This document shows, piece after piece, positions 11,799 to 24,086 of a DNA stretch of 64,000 nucleotides (position 1 is its first letter; each line of letters opens with the position of its first letter). The translations under genes and the position numbers were made by a program. The stretch lies in assembly GCA_019916065.1 (NCBI GenBank), contig JAINTL010000057.1:1-64000 (forward strand). Reading direction: 5' to 3'. The notes under the pieces are model-generated. The model worked only from the letters and a program-made list of their open reading frames with translations. It did not search any database and was not told where the DNA came from. The stretch is from Vitellaria paradoxa (lineage: Eukaryota > Streptophyta > Magnoliopsida > Ericales > Sapotaceae).

Positions 11799-12767
11799 AT
11801 GGATTCAACAACTCTTGAAGTAGCATACGTTTTAGACCCTTTCTTACGAGTATACAAAGATGGTGGAGTGGAAAGATTAATGGGCACAGATATAGTTCCA
11901 CCGTCGATCTCCGATCCAAACACTGGGGTCGAGTCAAAAGACGTTGAAATCGCACCAGAAACTCGTGTCGCCGCCAGGCTCTACAGGCCCAGAATCAGCA
12001 ACCCAGATCGCAAACTTCCTCTCCTTGTCTACTTTCACGGCGGAGCATTCTTCATCCAATCTGCCTTCTCTCCCACTTACCAAAACTTTCTCAACTTGCT
12101 TGCTTCTCAAGCTAATTCTATTATAGTCTCCGTTGATTACAGAAAAGCTCCGGAGCACCCTCTCCCAACCGGGTACGACGATTCGTGGACCGCCGTCAAG
12201 TGGGTTGCTTCTCACTCAGGCGGGCATGGTGATGAGCCGTGGCTAAGAGACCATGCTGATTTTGACCGTTTGTTCTTCGCCGGAGACAGCGCTGGTGCCA
12301 ACATATCACACCACCTCGCCTTGCGGATCGGGTCGGATGGGTTGGGTGGGGCCAAACTTGCGGGGATTGTTTTGATGCATCCATATTTCTGGGGGAAGGA
12401 TCCGGTTGGTGGTGAGGCCACTGACCCGAAAGGAAGAGAAATTCTGAACAGATTCTGGGTCACGGCATGCCCATCAAGTACCGGGTTGGATGACCCGTGG
12501 ATAAACCCGGTGGTGGACCCGAATTTTTCCCGCGTCGGGTGCAGGAGAGTGCTGGTTTATGTGGCGGAGAGAGATGTTCTGAAATATAGAGGGCGGCTTT
12601 ATTGTGAGGCGTTGGGGAAGAGTGGATGGCAAGGAGAGGTGGAGATTGTGGAGACGGAAGGGGAAGAGCACGTGTTCCATTTGGAAAACCCCACCTCTGA
12701 GAAGGCTATGGCAATGGTGAGAAAAATGGGCTCTTTCATGAGCCACGACAAATCCTCCTCTTTGTGA
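11799..12767 (+). CDS. Carboxylesterase, plant CXE family (alpha/beta hydrolase fold 3)
   Basis: 322 residues in one exon, the usual length for plant CXE enzymes, which hydrolyse short-chain esters of secondary metabolites and related compounds. The oxyanion-hole motif HGGAF is at residues 80-84, the nucleophile motif GDSAG at 162-166 (Ser164), the acid is likely Asp259 in AERDVLKYRG, and the base is His291 in EEHVFH. All catalytic parts are present. The start fits the family's N-terminus (FLRVYKDGGVERLMGTD by residue 30). There is no signal peptide, so it is probably cytosolic. The family also holds 2-hydroxyisoflavanone dehydratases and GID1 receptors; the catalytic His argues against GID1. 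The closest class is probably CXE12/13-like, but substrate cannot be told. A related broken copy lies at 17061-18000. Confidence 0.93.
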   Translation: MDSTTLEVAYVLDPFLRVYKDGGVERLMGTDIVPPSISDPNTGVESKDVEIAPETRVAARLYRPRISNPDRKLPLLVYFHGGAFFIQSAFSPTYQNFLNLLASQANSIIVSVDYRKAPEHPLPTGYDDSWTAVKWVASHSGGHGDEPWLRDHADFDRLFFAGDSAGANISHHLALRIGSDGLGGAKLAGIVLMHPYFWGKDPVGGEATDPKGREILNRFWVTACPSSTGLDDPWINPVVDPNFSRVGCRRVLVYVAERDVLKYRGRLYCEALGKSGWQGEVEIVETEGEEHVFHLENPTSEKAMAMVRKMGSFMSHDKSSSL

Positions 12768-12846
12768 TAAGATTCTCTCATTTGCCTCATCTCGATATAT
12801 AGTAGCCAGCGATCAATGTCGGTTCACAATTAATATATATCTATGT

Positions 12847-12852
12847 AATAAA
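12847..12852 (+). terminator. Candidate polyadenylation signal of the CXE gene
   Basis: AATAAA, 80 bases after the stop codon, in an AT-rich trailer. Plant signals are loose, so this is only a plausible site. Confidence 0.4.
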
Positions 12853-14176
12853 ACATGTCAATTAATGTGACAGTCATATAAGTAGCGTGAAAAAAGAAGA
12901 AGTGTTGTGCAGTTCCTCTTTTGCACAGGTATCCACTAGTGTATGTATATATATATAATAAGATTTCCTGCTTAGTCTTCTAATCGAATGAATAGTTTTT
13001 ATTATTTTTTTTTTCCACGGCACAAGACAAGAAATCTGTTGCTACTAATTTGATATGATATTTTGACCGGTCTTATTTCCAGTCGAGGGATGAGATTAAT
13101 TGTAATAATTTACAAAAATAAAAAATCTTAAATTGTTGTAATCTTAAACTTTAATAATTTTTTGTAAAATGAGTTGCATAATCGTTATTATTAATATGCT
13201 ATTGACTCATTTAACAAAAATTTTTTTAACAAGGGTTTAACATTATAATAATTTATGACCTCTTTGGTTTGAATGATAAATTGGGCTAAATTATAAAAAA
13301 TAAAAGATGAATGTTTCTATGCGAATTTTAATAATCACTGTTTTGATTTTTGTATATTAGTCACTTTGGACTAAAAAAATGGTACGCAGAATATTTACAT
13401 TATATTAGGTACTGAAAAAAGAATAAATTAGAAGTGGGAGAGTGAATTAAATTTTTTTTCTTCAATTTAAGAGAAAAAAATGAGAAAAGAAAAGAGAGGA
13501 AATTTTTCATCCTCCCACCATTTTTATTCACCCACTAGTTGGCAAGAAACTAGGGATTGATGTCAAAATTAAAATTTATAATTATGTCTTTGAGCTAGAA
13601 ATCTATTTGCAAAGGTAAGACTATAAATATGATAATTATTTGATAATACAAAAGACCATGATGATAATTTGATGATTCAATCTTCATCCATTCTTTCTAT
13701 TTTTCATCGAACTAAGCAAACGTAAACAAATCTATTAATTCATTTTTCATACCTCAAATCAAATAAAATGAAGAAAAGAAAATTTTCTTTCCTATAGAGA
13801 TGGAAAGTTCATTTCTGTACATATTTTCTATTTACTTTTTGTCTGTCTCATCAAACATAATATCGGTCTCCTAATTGTTATAATTAGAAGTTCTCGCCGT
13901 GAAGTGGATTTTGGTTAAAAGGTTAAAAATTTAAAGATAGAGTTACTTTTACCAGATGTGTTTTGGATGTTCCTTGATGCATTTTATAACCAACTTCAAG
14001 CAAAGCGTATTCATGGATTGTTAAAACTAACGTCATTAAAGAAGGTTTTCAATAAACCGACTTCTTCAACTACTTGATTTTTAAAATTAATTCCAAATGG
14101 AAGTGGTGTTAAAAATTAAAAAAAAAAAACAAATAAAATGTTAATAAAAATATTGTTAATATCGTAAAAATCTAGA
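12853..14176. other. Intergenic, AT-rich
   Basis: No open frame with family resemblance, no primer sites, and no clear terminal repeats. It ends at the LTR border at 14177. Confidence 0.4.
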
Positions 14177-14837
14177 TGTTATTGGGGTTATGGGATGTCC
14201 AAAAACACAATCAAGCACACAATGTATCAAAGATTTTCAATATGATTCAATTAATTATCTACATCCACAGAGCTTCCCTTGAATAGATACAATGGAGCAG
14301 AAATTTACAACTCAACTCTCAATCCTAGCTTGTTCTCTAATTGCAACAGTGAATGTTAGTTTATAATTAAATTAACACATAATATTTAATTAAATATACA
14401 GAATCTTTATCTTCATGATATTCACATATTTTGCCTACTTACATAATAATTAAGAACACGTTCCTTAAACCATTGCTTTGAAAATTTAAATGCGAAAGCT
14501 ACCTCAAAATTATTATTCTTGAATCTTCTCCTTCAAAATAAAACCCTTTTGGAAACTAGGGTTTCTCCCTCTTATCCTATAAACCCTAACGTGTGTAATT
14601 TTAATGTGTACGAATTGATGGAATTCATTCACTATTTATAGGGAGAGAGAGGGTCCAATTTCTTAATTAATTATTTAATCTCTACCGTCCATCAAAGTAG
14701 GATATGGTTAGGAAAATAATTCACAATCTTCTACCAATAATAATTTCTAAATAATTTCTTATCAAATTTGGATTCTTATATGAATCATTTTAATTAGAAA
14801 ACTAATTATGGGAATTAAATATTAATTAATTCTAACA
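14177..14837 (-). repeat. 3' LTR of the copia fragment
   Basis: 661 bp starting TGTTAGAATTAATT right after the polypurine tract and ending CA at 14177. It contains a CTATAAATAG TATA box on the minus strand (about 14642-14633). Confidence 0.7.
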
Positions 14838-15234
14838 GTCTCCCACTTGATCCGTATAATAATCTTACAGTCATAATTTGATACAGGAAACATAAAGCGC
14901 ACAACAACATTAGAAAAAGTCATCTTAATGGATTATCTTAATTAAATAAAACATTAATGAGAGTCATGGTGATTCCATACTAATTTAAGAGCACGGTTCC
15001 TTCCATGTACTAGGTCATCAACAATTTATTTAACAAGGTCTATAAAGTGAGCTATCGTTAATGGTCCCATAATCTTTATAAAAGACTATTTCTGTCACAT
15101 TAAACAAATCACATGCATATAAAAAATATTGTAAGACAGAAATTTATAAATTCAGAAAATCTTTAATAGATATCAAAATCATAATTTCAAATAAACAAGC
15201 ACTAAGCAATCCACAAATTAATTAATTTATTTGC

Positions 15235-15500
15235 TATTCTCAAGACCCGTCTTTTCAGCATGCTGCATAAATATCTTTGGAGATAGCCCTTTTATATGTA
15301 GATTTGCTATGTTAACAATCGTACTAATGTGTTCAATTGATATTTGTTATTTTGAATTTCTTTAACAGATAGGTATTTTAACTTAATGTGCTTGGCCACC
15401 TTAGTATACCTATCATTTTAAAAAAAAAATTACTGTAACATTATCACAGTAAATTTTCAAGACTTAGAAATAGTATCCATAACTTCTTTTAAACTTTCGA
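15235..15500 (-). pseudogene. Copia RNase H, C-terminal remnant
   Basis: Broken minus-strand frames give RYTKVAKHIKLKYLSVKEI, then after a frameshift ISIEHISTIVNIANLHIKG and LSPKIFMQHAEKTGLEN. These follow the order of the C-terminal end of plant copia RNase H: the KHI-LKYL helix, then the segment normally reading TADPLTKGLP, then the tail. RNase H removes RNA from the RNA-DNA hybrid during reverse transcription. Stops and frameshifts show it is dead. Confidence 0.75.
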
Positions 15501-15673
15501 GGGTAAAAATGTCAATTTACTCTTACAAGTTAACAGTCTTCAAAAAAAAACTTTTTTTCTTTCCCAAATACAAAATTAGCTAATTTTTTTAACTAACTAC
15601 TAACCTAACTTTTTTTTAATTACCATTAGCACATGCTACTTTTTTCAAATAGTGCCTTAAAGTAAGTAAATAG

Positions 15674-16490
15674 CTAAGCCCATTTGAGATTGGGTTGGGC
15701 TTTGGTGACCGGGTGAGTATGATCTAGTTGCGTGGGCAAGGAGGGAAATTCCTCCTCATCTCTTAATTTTAACTTCTTGTTACTTGGATTGCCAAGTAAC
15801 AAGGGCCCACCACTATCAGGGTAAACCAAATGTCCAACGGTAGAAAGGTCATTACACGTAAATATAGTGAACTGACCTGGCCTTGAGCCATACGCTTCCT
15901 GCTGTGACATCAGATCTTCCTGCTTAAAGACAAAATCACACGAAGGGTGGAGTAGCGACTTGCTATGGTCTTCCATGACTACCCGAGGCGATGAGTGCCT
16001 GCTCTGAAGAGTTCTTCCTGTCGTCTACATCCTTACATTTGATGGCGATTTGGTCGTAGGAGAGCTTAGAGCATTATGATGACTTAAGCTTTGAGTTAGC
16101 TTCTCAGTGCCCATTCTTACTCCTGAAGCTGATTCCTTATCTCCTTTAAAGGTTTGAGAATTTTGTTGAACTTTCCTCTATCAGAGCACACCTAGTAGGC
16201 TGGTTCTTATCAGGCCTTTGTACCTCAGCTTTAGCTTGGTTCTCGGAATAAAGCTTATCTGATTTTGTGGCATGGGACTGTAGTGATAAAGACTCAACAT
16301 TCAAATCCATTTTATAATGACCAGTTGCCAAATTTAACATTTCTGCTGATGAACAATGTTTGAACTTCTGAATTTCAGCTCTGAGTTCTTCAAGGTTCAA
16401 TCTACCATGTTTAACTAGGGACGAAGGGGCAGATTTAGAAATCTGCAACTCAAAATTGGGGGGGAGAGAGGCATAACCATTGATAACCAA
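15674..16490 (-). pseudogene. Decayed coding stretch of unknown family
   Basis: The minus strand has a 114-residue open stretch (16490-16146). One frame change near its end leads into a second frame that runs, through a single TAG near 16030, to the 100-residue stretch at 15976-15674. Together they give about 270 residues of coherent, hydrophilic sequence with words such as NLEELRAEIQKFKHCSSAEM and LRDEEEFPSLPTQLDH. I do not recognise the family. A decayed host gene piece or the first ORF of a LINE would both fit. No start, promoter or intron is evident. Confidence 0.4.
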
Positions 16491-16809
16491 TCCTAAGATT
16501 GATTATCAAAGATTATGCCTATCAACAAGGAGAAATGACAATCCAGTGGCCAAAAGATTGATAATTTCCAGTTGGGATGGGTTGGAATTTTAGAGAGAGA
16601 GACAAGGTTTAGAGAGAGAAGCTCTCCGTTTCAAAAGAAGATGCCTGGCAAGATTGGAGTGAGAATTTTGAGAAGGAAAAAAATTAATTTTCTTGTTGGT
16701 TTTGGAGGGAGGAACAAATAATTTTTTAACTTTTTGATAATTATAGAATTTTTATCTTTTAAAATTTAAAAAAATTCAAATATAATTATATAAAACGATA
16801 AATTTAATC

Positions 16810-16813
<4 letters not shown>

Positions 16814-16841
<28 letters not shown>
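16814..16841 (+). repeat. Poly(A) tract
   Basis: About 28 consecutive A residues at the edge of an AT-rich stretch, roughly 220 bases before the CXE pseudogene. It could be the tail of a retroposed sequence, but no flanking duplication was found. Confidence 0.5.
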
Positions 16842-17060
16842 CAACTTATACCTGCTAACTCTTTTTTTTCTAAACGGACCAGAGACGACTCAACAAAAAT
16901 CAGATATTTTAGGTCATCAAAGATAACGCGACGGAACATTCAAACCAACCAACCGAAAAGAACCAGCGCGGTTCTTTCTTTGTATACTTCGAAATTTGAC
17001 ACTCAATCAACAAACGCAACCCGCTTTGATCCTTCTATTCAGTTCGTCTTCATCACCTCA

Positions 17061-18000
17061 ATGGCTTCAACCCCAGTCGAAGTCCTCTATGATTTTCCAT
17101 CCTTCATTCGAATCTACAAAGACGGCACAGTAGAAAGATTGCACGGCACTGATGTTGTCCCCCCATCCACCCATCCCGACACCGGCGTCCCAATCCAAAG
17201 ACGTCGTCATCGTTCCAGAGACGGGCGTTTCTGCCAGGCTCTACGCACCCAAAATCACTGACCCGGATTGGAAACTTCCCCTTGCTCGTCTACTTCCACG
17301 GCGGAGCGTTTGTGTCGAGACCGCCTTCTCATCCCTCGTACCACAACTATCGAACTCCCTCGTTGCCGAGTCCAACGTTGTTGTCGTGTCCGTTGATTAC
17401 AGAAGAGCCCCGAGAGTTTCCTCTTCCAGTTGCTTACGACGATTCTTGGGCAGCGATCCAGTGGGTCGCTTCTCACTCCGCCGGCGGTGGGCTGAGGTAT
17501 GGCTGAAGGACTACGTCGACTTTGATCGGGTTTCTTCGCAGGAGACAGCGCAGGGGCTAACATAGCACACAATATGGCACTTCGGGTCGGTCGGATAGGT
17601 TGGTGGTGCCAGCCTTGTCGGGATTGTTGTAATCCCTCCTTATTTTGGTGAATCGAACCAATTGGAGCTGAAACTGGCTAATATGGGTAGGAAAGGCCGT
17701 CGGTGACACGGTATGGCTATTGCCAACCCGCAATCGTCCGGGGCGGATGACCCGTTATATAACCCGATTAAGGATCCGAAATTTGCGAAGCTGGGGGCAG
17801 GAAGGTGTTGGTTGTGGTGTGAGAAAGATTTTCTGAGAGAGAGGGGGTGGTATTACTACGAGGAATTGGGAAAGAGTGGGTGGGGAGGAGATGTTCAGAT
17901 GAGGGAAGCTGCAGGGGAAGATCATGTGTTCCATTTGTTGAACCCAAATTGTGACAACGCTGTGGCTATGCTGAAGCGTGGTGGCTTCCTTCTTGAATGA
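17061..18000 (+). pseudogene. Carboxylesterase pseudogene, CXE family
   Basis: Starts at ATG 17061 (MASTPVEVLYDFPSFIRIYK) and follows the CXE gene at 11799 from end to end, but the frame changes repeatedly: near 17195, near 17280, within 17310-17350, at about 17410, about 17500 and before 17541, and again before 17713. HGGAF (17295-17311) and GDSAG (17541-17555) survive as fragments, as do the acid segment CEKDFLRERG and the base segment GEDHVFH in the last open piece (17713-18000). With at least six frame changes no enzyme can be made. It is no simple copy of the neighbour, since many residues differ, so the duplication or divergence is not recent. Confidence 0.85.
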
Positions 18001-18389
18001 GGACAAAGCTTTGTGAGGGAAACCAATCTCAAACTGTTCATCCATTGATAGCCACACAGATGAATGGTTGAAATTACATAATCACAGAGTGGCTAGTATC
18101 ATGCTCCTTTCGTGCTTTGTTCCCTTGTTTGCTTCAATAAGTAAACCTTAAAATGGTTTGAATATCAGTTAGCAGACCCTTCATCGTGACAATCTTCTTT
18201 TCAGTTGTATTCGATATCTGCTTTGCATCCTCCGTCGAATACTATATATATAAAAGTGGAAAATTTCAGTTTAAAATAATTAACGCCATTGGATTTGTCA
18301 ATGCTTTGGTTGCTGACTAAAAGTAGATATTTATAAGTTTGTTTAGCCATGAAATGCTTGTCAGTTATTGTTAAAATAATAGCTAGAAG

Positions 18390-18662
18390 ATTAATTATTA
18401 TTTCCTTTCTCTCTCGTTTGACCTGTGTGCCCCCTTTGTCGAGTGCCCGCCCAGTTCATTGGGCTGTTGGCTTACCAAGCCCTTGCCTGCTACTACTAGA
18501 GTGCTCGTTATCCTTACTTTTCTCTCTGCTGGGACCCTCTCTCTTTCCTCTAGCCATAAGCTATGGTAGCTCCAGCTCGCAACCATAGGGGTTTGTCTTG
18601 TGAGGCCAGAGTGAGCTCAACGGTCAGCCTCCATTTGAATTAATTATTATTTCCTTTCTCTC
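18390..18662. mobile_element. 225-bp insert between 24-bp direct repeats, SINE-like in size
   Basis: The 24 bases at 18390-18413 recur exactly at 18639-18662 (core TTAATTATTATTTCCTTTC). The 225 bases between them (18414-18638) are clearly richer in G and C than the flanks and contain no gene. Exact long duplications flanking a short insert suggest target-primed retroposition or repair-linked insertion. I could not find convincing pol III A and B boxes or a tail, so the class is open. Confidence 0.5.
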
Positions 18663-19146
18663 ATCATTTAAACCTGAACACGGAAAGACCCCTGTATATC
18701 CAATTATTTAAAACTCTCTAAATGGATTCATCAAATGCATTTATGTGCTGCTTTATAAAGATATCGGGATGACCCAAAAAAAAAAAAAAAAGAAAAAGAA
18801 AACAATTCACATGAGTATAGGTTTGATTTTCGAGACCTGAGCTCAATTCTAAAATGACACCTTTACAAAAAAATTTAAAAAAAAAAAACACATATAACAA
18901 ATAGTCACAATATTGAAAATTGAGTATAATTTTTTTTTTATCGAGATAGCTATGAGTCTTTAAAAAAGTGTGACCAAGTAAATTTGATGGGATGAAAAAT
19001 AAAGATTTTAATAGGTAGTCCCATCTAATAAGCCAATAATTAGGCCTATAGAAAATTATTGGGTCTAAATGAATTAATTATTTTTGGGCTCTTAAAATGT
19101 ATTGAAGTCATATTTGTGTTAAAATGATTCTTATCCCATCCTAACT
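18663..19146. other. Intergenic, AT-rich
   Basis: Nothing recognised apart from A-rich runs near 18780 and 18880. It ends at the left LTR of element B. Confidence 0.4.
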
Positions 19147-19154
19147 AAAAAATA

Positions 19155-20073
19155 TGATAAGCGTAGAACCAATAGATCACACAACATAGTGCAAAAATTG
19201 AAAGAACATATGAATTAACATGGAAAACCCAAACCAAAAAAACCACAAACTTTTTTCACTCTACAAGTTAGGTTACAAAGTTACCCAATTAATACCCCTC
19301 AATCCATTTTGTTGAAACTTTGTTTGTATCCAAACGATGAACTCTCACTAGCAAAAGCCCAATCTTCAAACTCTGAAGATCATGAACATAGATGTGTGAA
19401 GTTTTTGGCTAACGGTAGAAGGGAAAACTTCTTGAAGTAATGTTGGAGACATGCATTCCCGTTCATTGTAATCAAAACCCTAGAAGAAAGCTTCTTTAAA
19501 TAGAGTAGCTTTGGAAACCTCGGAAAACTGCTAAAAAATTGCTAGTTGCTAAAACAATGTTAATCTCTTGCTGCGGTGAAAGTGCCAGTGAGTTCTCAAC
19601 AAGCTTGCAACCACCTTGAAGTCCAATCTGTTTTAGCTAATGAAGTATCTAGCGACACTAGTGAAGATTCCAATGAGATGATAACCACCTTGACATGCAT
19701 TCTAGAATAGTCAGCAAGAAACTCTGTTCTTTACATCAACATTGTTTTACCCAGTGAGATTCCTAGCGAGACATCCAATGATGTATAGAATAATCACCAC
19801 ATTGAAACTATGGAAAAATATGTAGAAAAAAATCTTGTTGGCAATCTCGCTAGGGTGAGCTTCCCAATGACTCCCATTGAGGTAGCTACCGAATTCTGTT
19901 TTGCTTGAAATTTTATGGGCAACATCCTTATACCCTGGCTACTTGATTCATGTATTTTTGGCACTAAAAACCTTCAAACCTATACCTTTGGCACCCTAGC
20001 CAAATGCCTAAAAGTACAAGTATGAAATCATTGTTTTGTTCACTAATTTGCTAATTACAAAATAAACCTAACA
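19155..20073 (-). repeat. 3' LTR of element B
   Basis: 919 bp. On the minus strand it starts TGTTAGGTTTATTTTG after the polypurine tract and ends TTATCA. The opening 250 bases on the plus strand (GATAAGC, GAACCAATAGATCACACAAC and onward) match the right LTR from 24096. Confidence 0.8.
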
Positions 20074-22299
20074 ATATCTCCCTTTGGCATTTTGTGACAA
20101 AACAATGTTCCTATATGTAGTCAAAAAATTACAACCATTCCCAATATTTAAACCTAATCAAATTGAACTCCCCTCAATATGTGAACTTATAAGCCACCTT
20201 TGATCAATGTCCTATATAAACCTGCACACTACTTAAATAAACACCTTGTGAAAAGTATTAAGTTTAAAATGATACATCAAACTATTCCTCCCCTTTTTTT
20301 TTCATAAAATTAACAAATATAAAACCAAAAAAATAAGGAGTGAGAAGGATGGAACATGAATCAGTAAAGATAAAGGGAATAGGAGAGGATACAACAACAA
20401 AAAACATGCAAACATTCCAACTAACCAACCAGATTATCTCAACAACGCATTATCCAACTAACCAAAAATACAACCATCCATTTAAAATATCCACCTAACC
20501 ATCATATGTCAACATTACAACTAAAGTCATCCAACTAACCAACAAAGTCAACAAAAACAAAAACCCTCCAAAGTCTCCATCATTTTTGTCACTCAGTGAC
20601 TTACTACCTATACAACCAAATACTCAGCAACCAAAAGATTTAAAAATCTGCCAAACTTCACTAAGTTGGGTGCCAAAAATAAATAATTGAAAAAAAAATG
20701 ACATAAAAGAAAATTAAAACCAATGAGGTGAACCAAGTTTGAGCAAATAAACCATTAATTAACAATTCAGTCATTTCATACACTATTTTTAATTATACTC
20801 TTGGAGATTAAAAAATTAAACAAATTGAACAATCACCAAGGCATGAACTTGCAATGCTTAAAATCTCTTAACATAACCTCATATAATGTTCAAGGTTATA
20901 TAAGTGATACTCTAAGTGCATGTGTGATTTTAAGAATCATCAAACCAAATACAATAGAACACTAAAATTATAAATGTCAAGATAGAACGCTCTTCAAAGG
21001 CCATGGATTACATTAGGAAAAAAAATAAAATAATTTAGCCATTTTTAACTTATATCTCCCAAAATTTTTATTTTTTTTATTTTATTTATGCATTATTATT
21101 ACTTTTTATTTTTGGCAACCCAATGTGCTTGATGGCTTTCACGTGTTATGGGTAGATAGCTATTCCCTTAAATCATTTTAACCCAAAAGGTGATTATTTT
21201 GATAACCGAAATGTCATTAAGAAGCTTCTCACTAGTCCCACCAGTAGTTATTTCCATACTTCTACTTGAAAGACCTAATATACACAAATAGATGAAGAAG
21301 ATAATCTAATCCAGCAAGTACAAAAACAATGTGACATTATACCAAGTAAGAATCAATACTGTGTTTTAAGGATTTAGAAAATCACAAGCATAACAAAAAA
21401 CACTCAATGTGTATCATATAAAAAAGAAATTAAGTAAACAAGTAACGCACATTAATGGTGTTCAATCTACTTATTATAAAATTTCAAAAGTTAAAAAGAT
21501 AATAGTGTATGATAGATAAAATGTGAATAAAAAATTTATTATGGTCCCCCTTAGTCCAAGATACATTTTTTTAAATAAAAACTATTCTAAGTAATGGGGA
21601 ACACACCTAGGGAAGTTTGAAAGAATTCAAACCTAAGGTGTTAGAGAGGCTTAGAAATTTAGCCAAAAAGGTGCCAAACAGATAATACACTTTTCTATAA
21701 GATTACCAACAAAGATGAAAAAAAAAAAAGAAGAGAGAGAGAGAACCACTAACCCTAAACTATGCCATACGTAATCATAAACTAAGAAAAAATAAATATA
21801 AAGCACATCCTAGTCTACACCATACTACAAATTGATTATTTATCATCAAAATTTACCCCTCTTATATGCCTAGGGCTGTACATGCATTCAAATTATCTTT
21901 CTAAACCATATTGCATGAGTTTTTATTTGAGATTTCTCAACTTAGGATGCCTTGTTATTAGGTGTGGTGGTTTTCTTTATAGATTTAAATTTTTCTTTTG
22001 CTTTGAAACTTATCTCACCACCTTCATGAAGAAAATTTAGAATCAAAAGTAGGAGGATAGTCTTGATAGATTTGAAATCTATTTAACATTTTTAGATGAA
22101 AACTTTTATTTTGTCAAGATAGTTCTAGGCACACTATAAAACTTAAAACAATTTGGGCAAATATACACATCCTACAGTGGTGGCAGACTGGAATAAAAGG
22201 TAATTTATTGAATATAACTTGTGACTTACCTTTCGCTAGCTGAGATGGAACTTGATTCTTTTGAGTTTCTTTCTTTTATGACGGTGTAAAATTGAAGGC

Positions 22300-24000
22300 T
22301 TAAGTGATTCGATCAGATAGTTGGATAGACACGTTCATGAATGCCTTTGGAGCCTTGTTTGATTTTTCTTTCTTTATATTACTTGCTCTAACAAATCCTA
22401 ATCCCCGCAAGTCTATGGCCTTTTGTTGAGAACCCATGATCTCATATAGTTTTTTTGATGGTTTGCTCAACTTCTCTTGAAGTTCATACAGTTCACTTTG
22501 AATTTCCTCACACTCTTTCTTTTTCTCCTCTAATCTGTCCCTGAGTACCTCAGCAATGTTTTTTAAGGTCTCGTACTCAGCTTCAAGTTTGTGTAAGGAG
22601 TCTTCCACCTCATAGTGTTGAGTGGCAAGGTTTTCACACTTGCTAATAAGAGTCTCTTTTTCTTTCTTTAAGATTCGACCTATAACTTTCAACTCGCTAT
22701 TTTCCTTGACTAACTTATGGTTAATTTCAATTAATTAAGTATTTTCTTCATCAGAATTAAATTCATCATTATTAGAAAAAGAAGAAGAGTGATTTGAATC
22801 AATATTTGAAGGCCCACTAATATTAGCAGAAATATTTTGAGAAGATTTTAACTTACCTACATCTTTGTAAAATTCAATAATACCTGGTAAGTTCTTCTCA
22901 TCCAAAAAAGTCATGAGAGCAGTGAAGTTGCTAGAGTCATCATCCTCAAATTCTAATTTTATAGACTTCTCATTAGAATCATCTAAAGTAACACTGAAGC
23001 TCTTTCTAGATTTTTAATTCTTCTTTCGATTAGGGAAATTATGGGAGATGTGACCATAGCCTTAACATTTGAAGCATTGAATTTTTTTACTTTTTGAACC
23101 TCCTTGTTTACTTTTACCATCTTTACTAGAGCTAGAGTTTTTACCTTTCTTCTCAGATTTGTTAAAAGAGTTCTTTTCTTAAGGATTGGACTTCCTTGTC
23201 TGCTGCTTTTGAATGAGAGACTTCAGTTTCTTGGCAAGAGAAGCAATTTCCTCATCCCCTAAATCTAAGTTATTGTTATCCACCAAACTTTCAACTTTTT
23301 CTTTGTTTGCCTTGAAAGCCATCCCTTTAAGACTTTTTGGGTTTAATGACGTTGGATTCAAAGGTTTGAAAAGAGCCAATCAAATCTTCTAATCTCATCT
23401 CATATATTTTTCTTATCTCTTCTATGGTTGTTACTTTTGATTCATAAAATGAGAAAAAAGATCGAAGAATTTTTCTAATGTTTCTAGGGATAGGGATTGG
23501 CTCAGCAAGATTAAAACAAGCACTTACAATGTCGATCAACCATTCGTAAAAGTGATCAAAGGTTTCTAACTCTTCCATCCTCAATTCTTCAAACTCTGTA
23601 GTGAGTCATTACAACTTGGATCTCTTTATTGTAGGGTTTCTCTTATGTGTCAGTTGCAGAATCATCCGGGCCTCTTTAGCCCTTTGACAACTAGAAATCC
23701 TTCAGAACTCATCAGGGCTAATAGCTGTGAAAATTGTGTTGATTACCTTGAAGTTGGATTCAGCATTCTCTAATTCTTCCTTGGTCCAAAGATTGATGGA
23801 CTTATCTTCATCAATACCTTCGATTTTGATTGTAGAAGGGCTTCAATCTTTTTGAACTACATTCCAGACTATGACATTCATCGACATTAAATACACTATC
23901 ATACAAGCCTTCCAATATGCGTAATTAGAACCGTTGAACCATGTGGAGCAAGTGCTTGAACCTCCTTCATGCGGTAGAGCCATTGATACTAGCTTTCCAA
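22300..24000 (-). pseudogene. copia gag polyprotein, decayed (element B)
   Basis: Minus-strand reading: an N-terminal UBN2-type region (about 24000-23330, with SACFNLAEPIPIPRNIRKIL and RLEDLIGSFQTFE), then KANKEKVESL (23379-23179), a CCHC knuckle region around 23045-23080 (CFKC, stop, GYGHISHNF, last Cys replaced), and a long coiled coil (22692-22300). It is interrupted by several stops and frame changes. Domain order equals that of element A. The coiled coil after the knuckle is longer than in ordinary copia gag, and stands where protease would normally follow. Confidence 0.8.
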
Positions 24001-24070
24001 GATCACACCTTTGAAAGTATGAAAACTAGAATAGATGAACCTGCACATGAAAACTAGAATAGATGAACCT

Positions 24071-24082
24071 GCACTAATACCA
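24071..24082 (-). other. Primer binding site of element B, mutated
   Basis: The minus strand reads TGGTATTAGTGC, two changes from TGGTATCAGAGC, at the expected place between gag and the right LTR. Confidence 0.75.
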
Positions 24083-24086
24083 ATTG

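Larger units (their letters stand above)
14177..15500 (-). mobile_element. 3' fragment of a Ty1/copia element
   Basis: On the minus strand, the end of RNase H (about 15500-15240) is followed by about 400 bases of trailer, a polypurine tract (AAGTGGGAGAC, 14848-14838) and an LTR (14837-14177). RT, integrase, gag and the 5' LTR are absent, so the element is truncated at about 15500. Confidence 0.75.

Noticed and set aside
11799..12767. GID1 gibberellin receptor as the identity of the CXE gene
   Set aside because: GID1 lacks the catalytic His; here His291 is present, and the protein has the CXE enzyme layout.
18414..18638. tRNA-derived SINE identity of the insert
   Set aside because: No convincing A box and B box pair on either strand, and no A or T tail; kept only as SINE-like in size.
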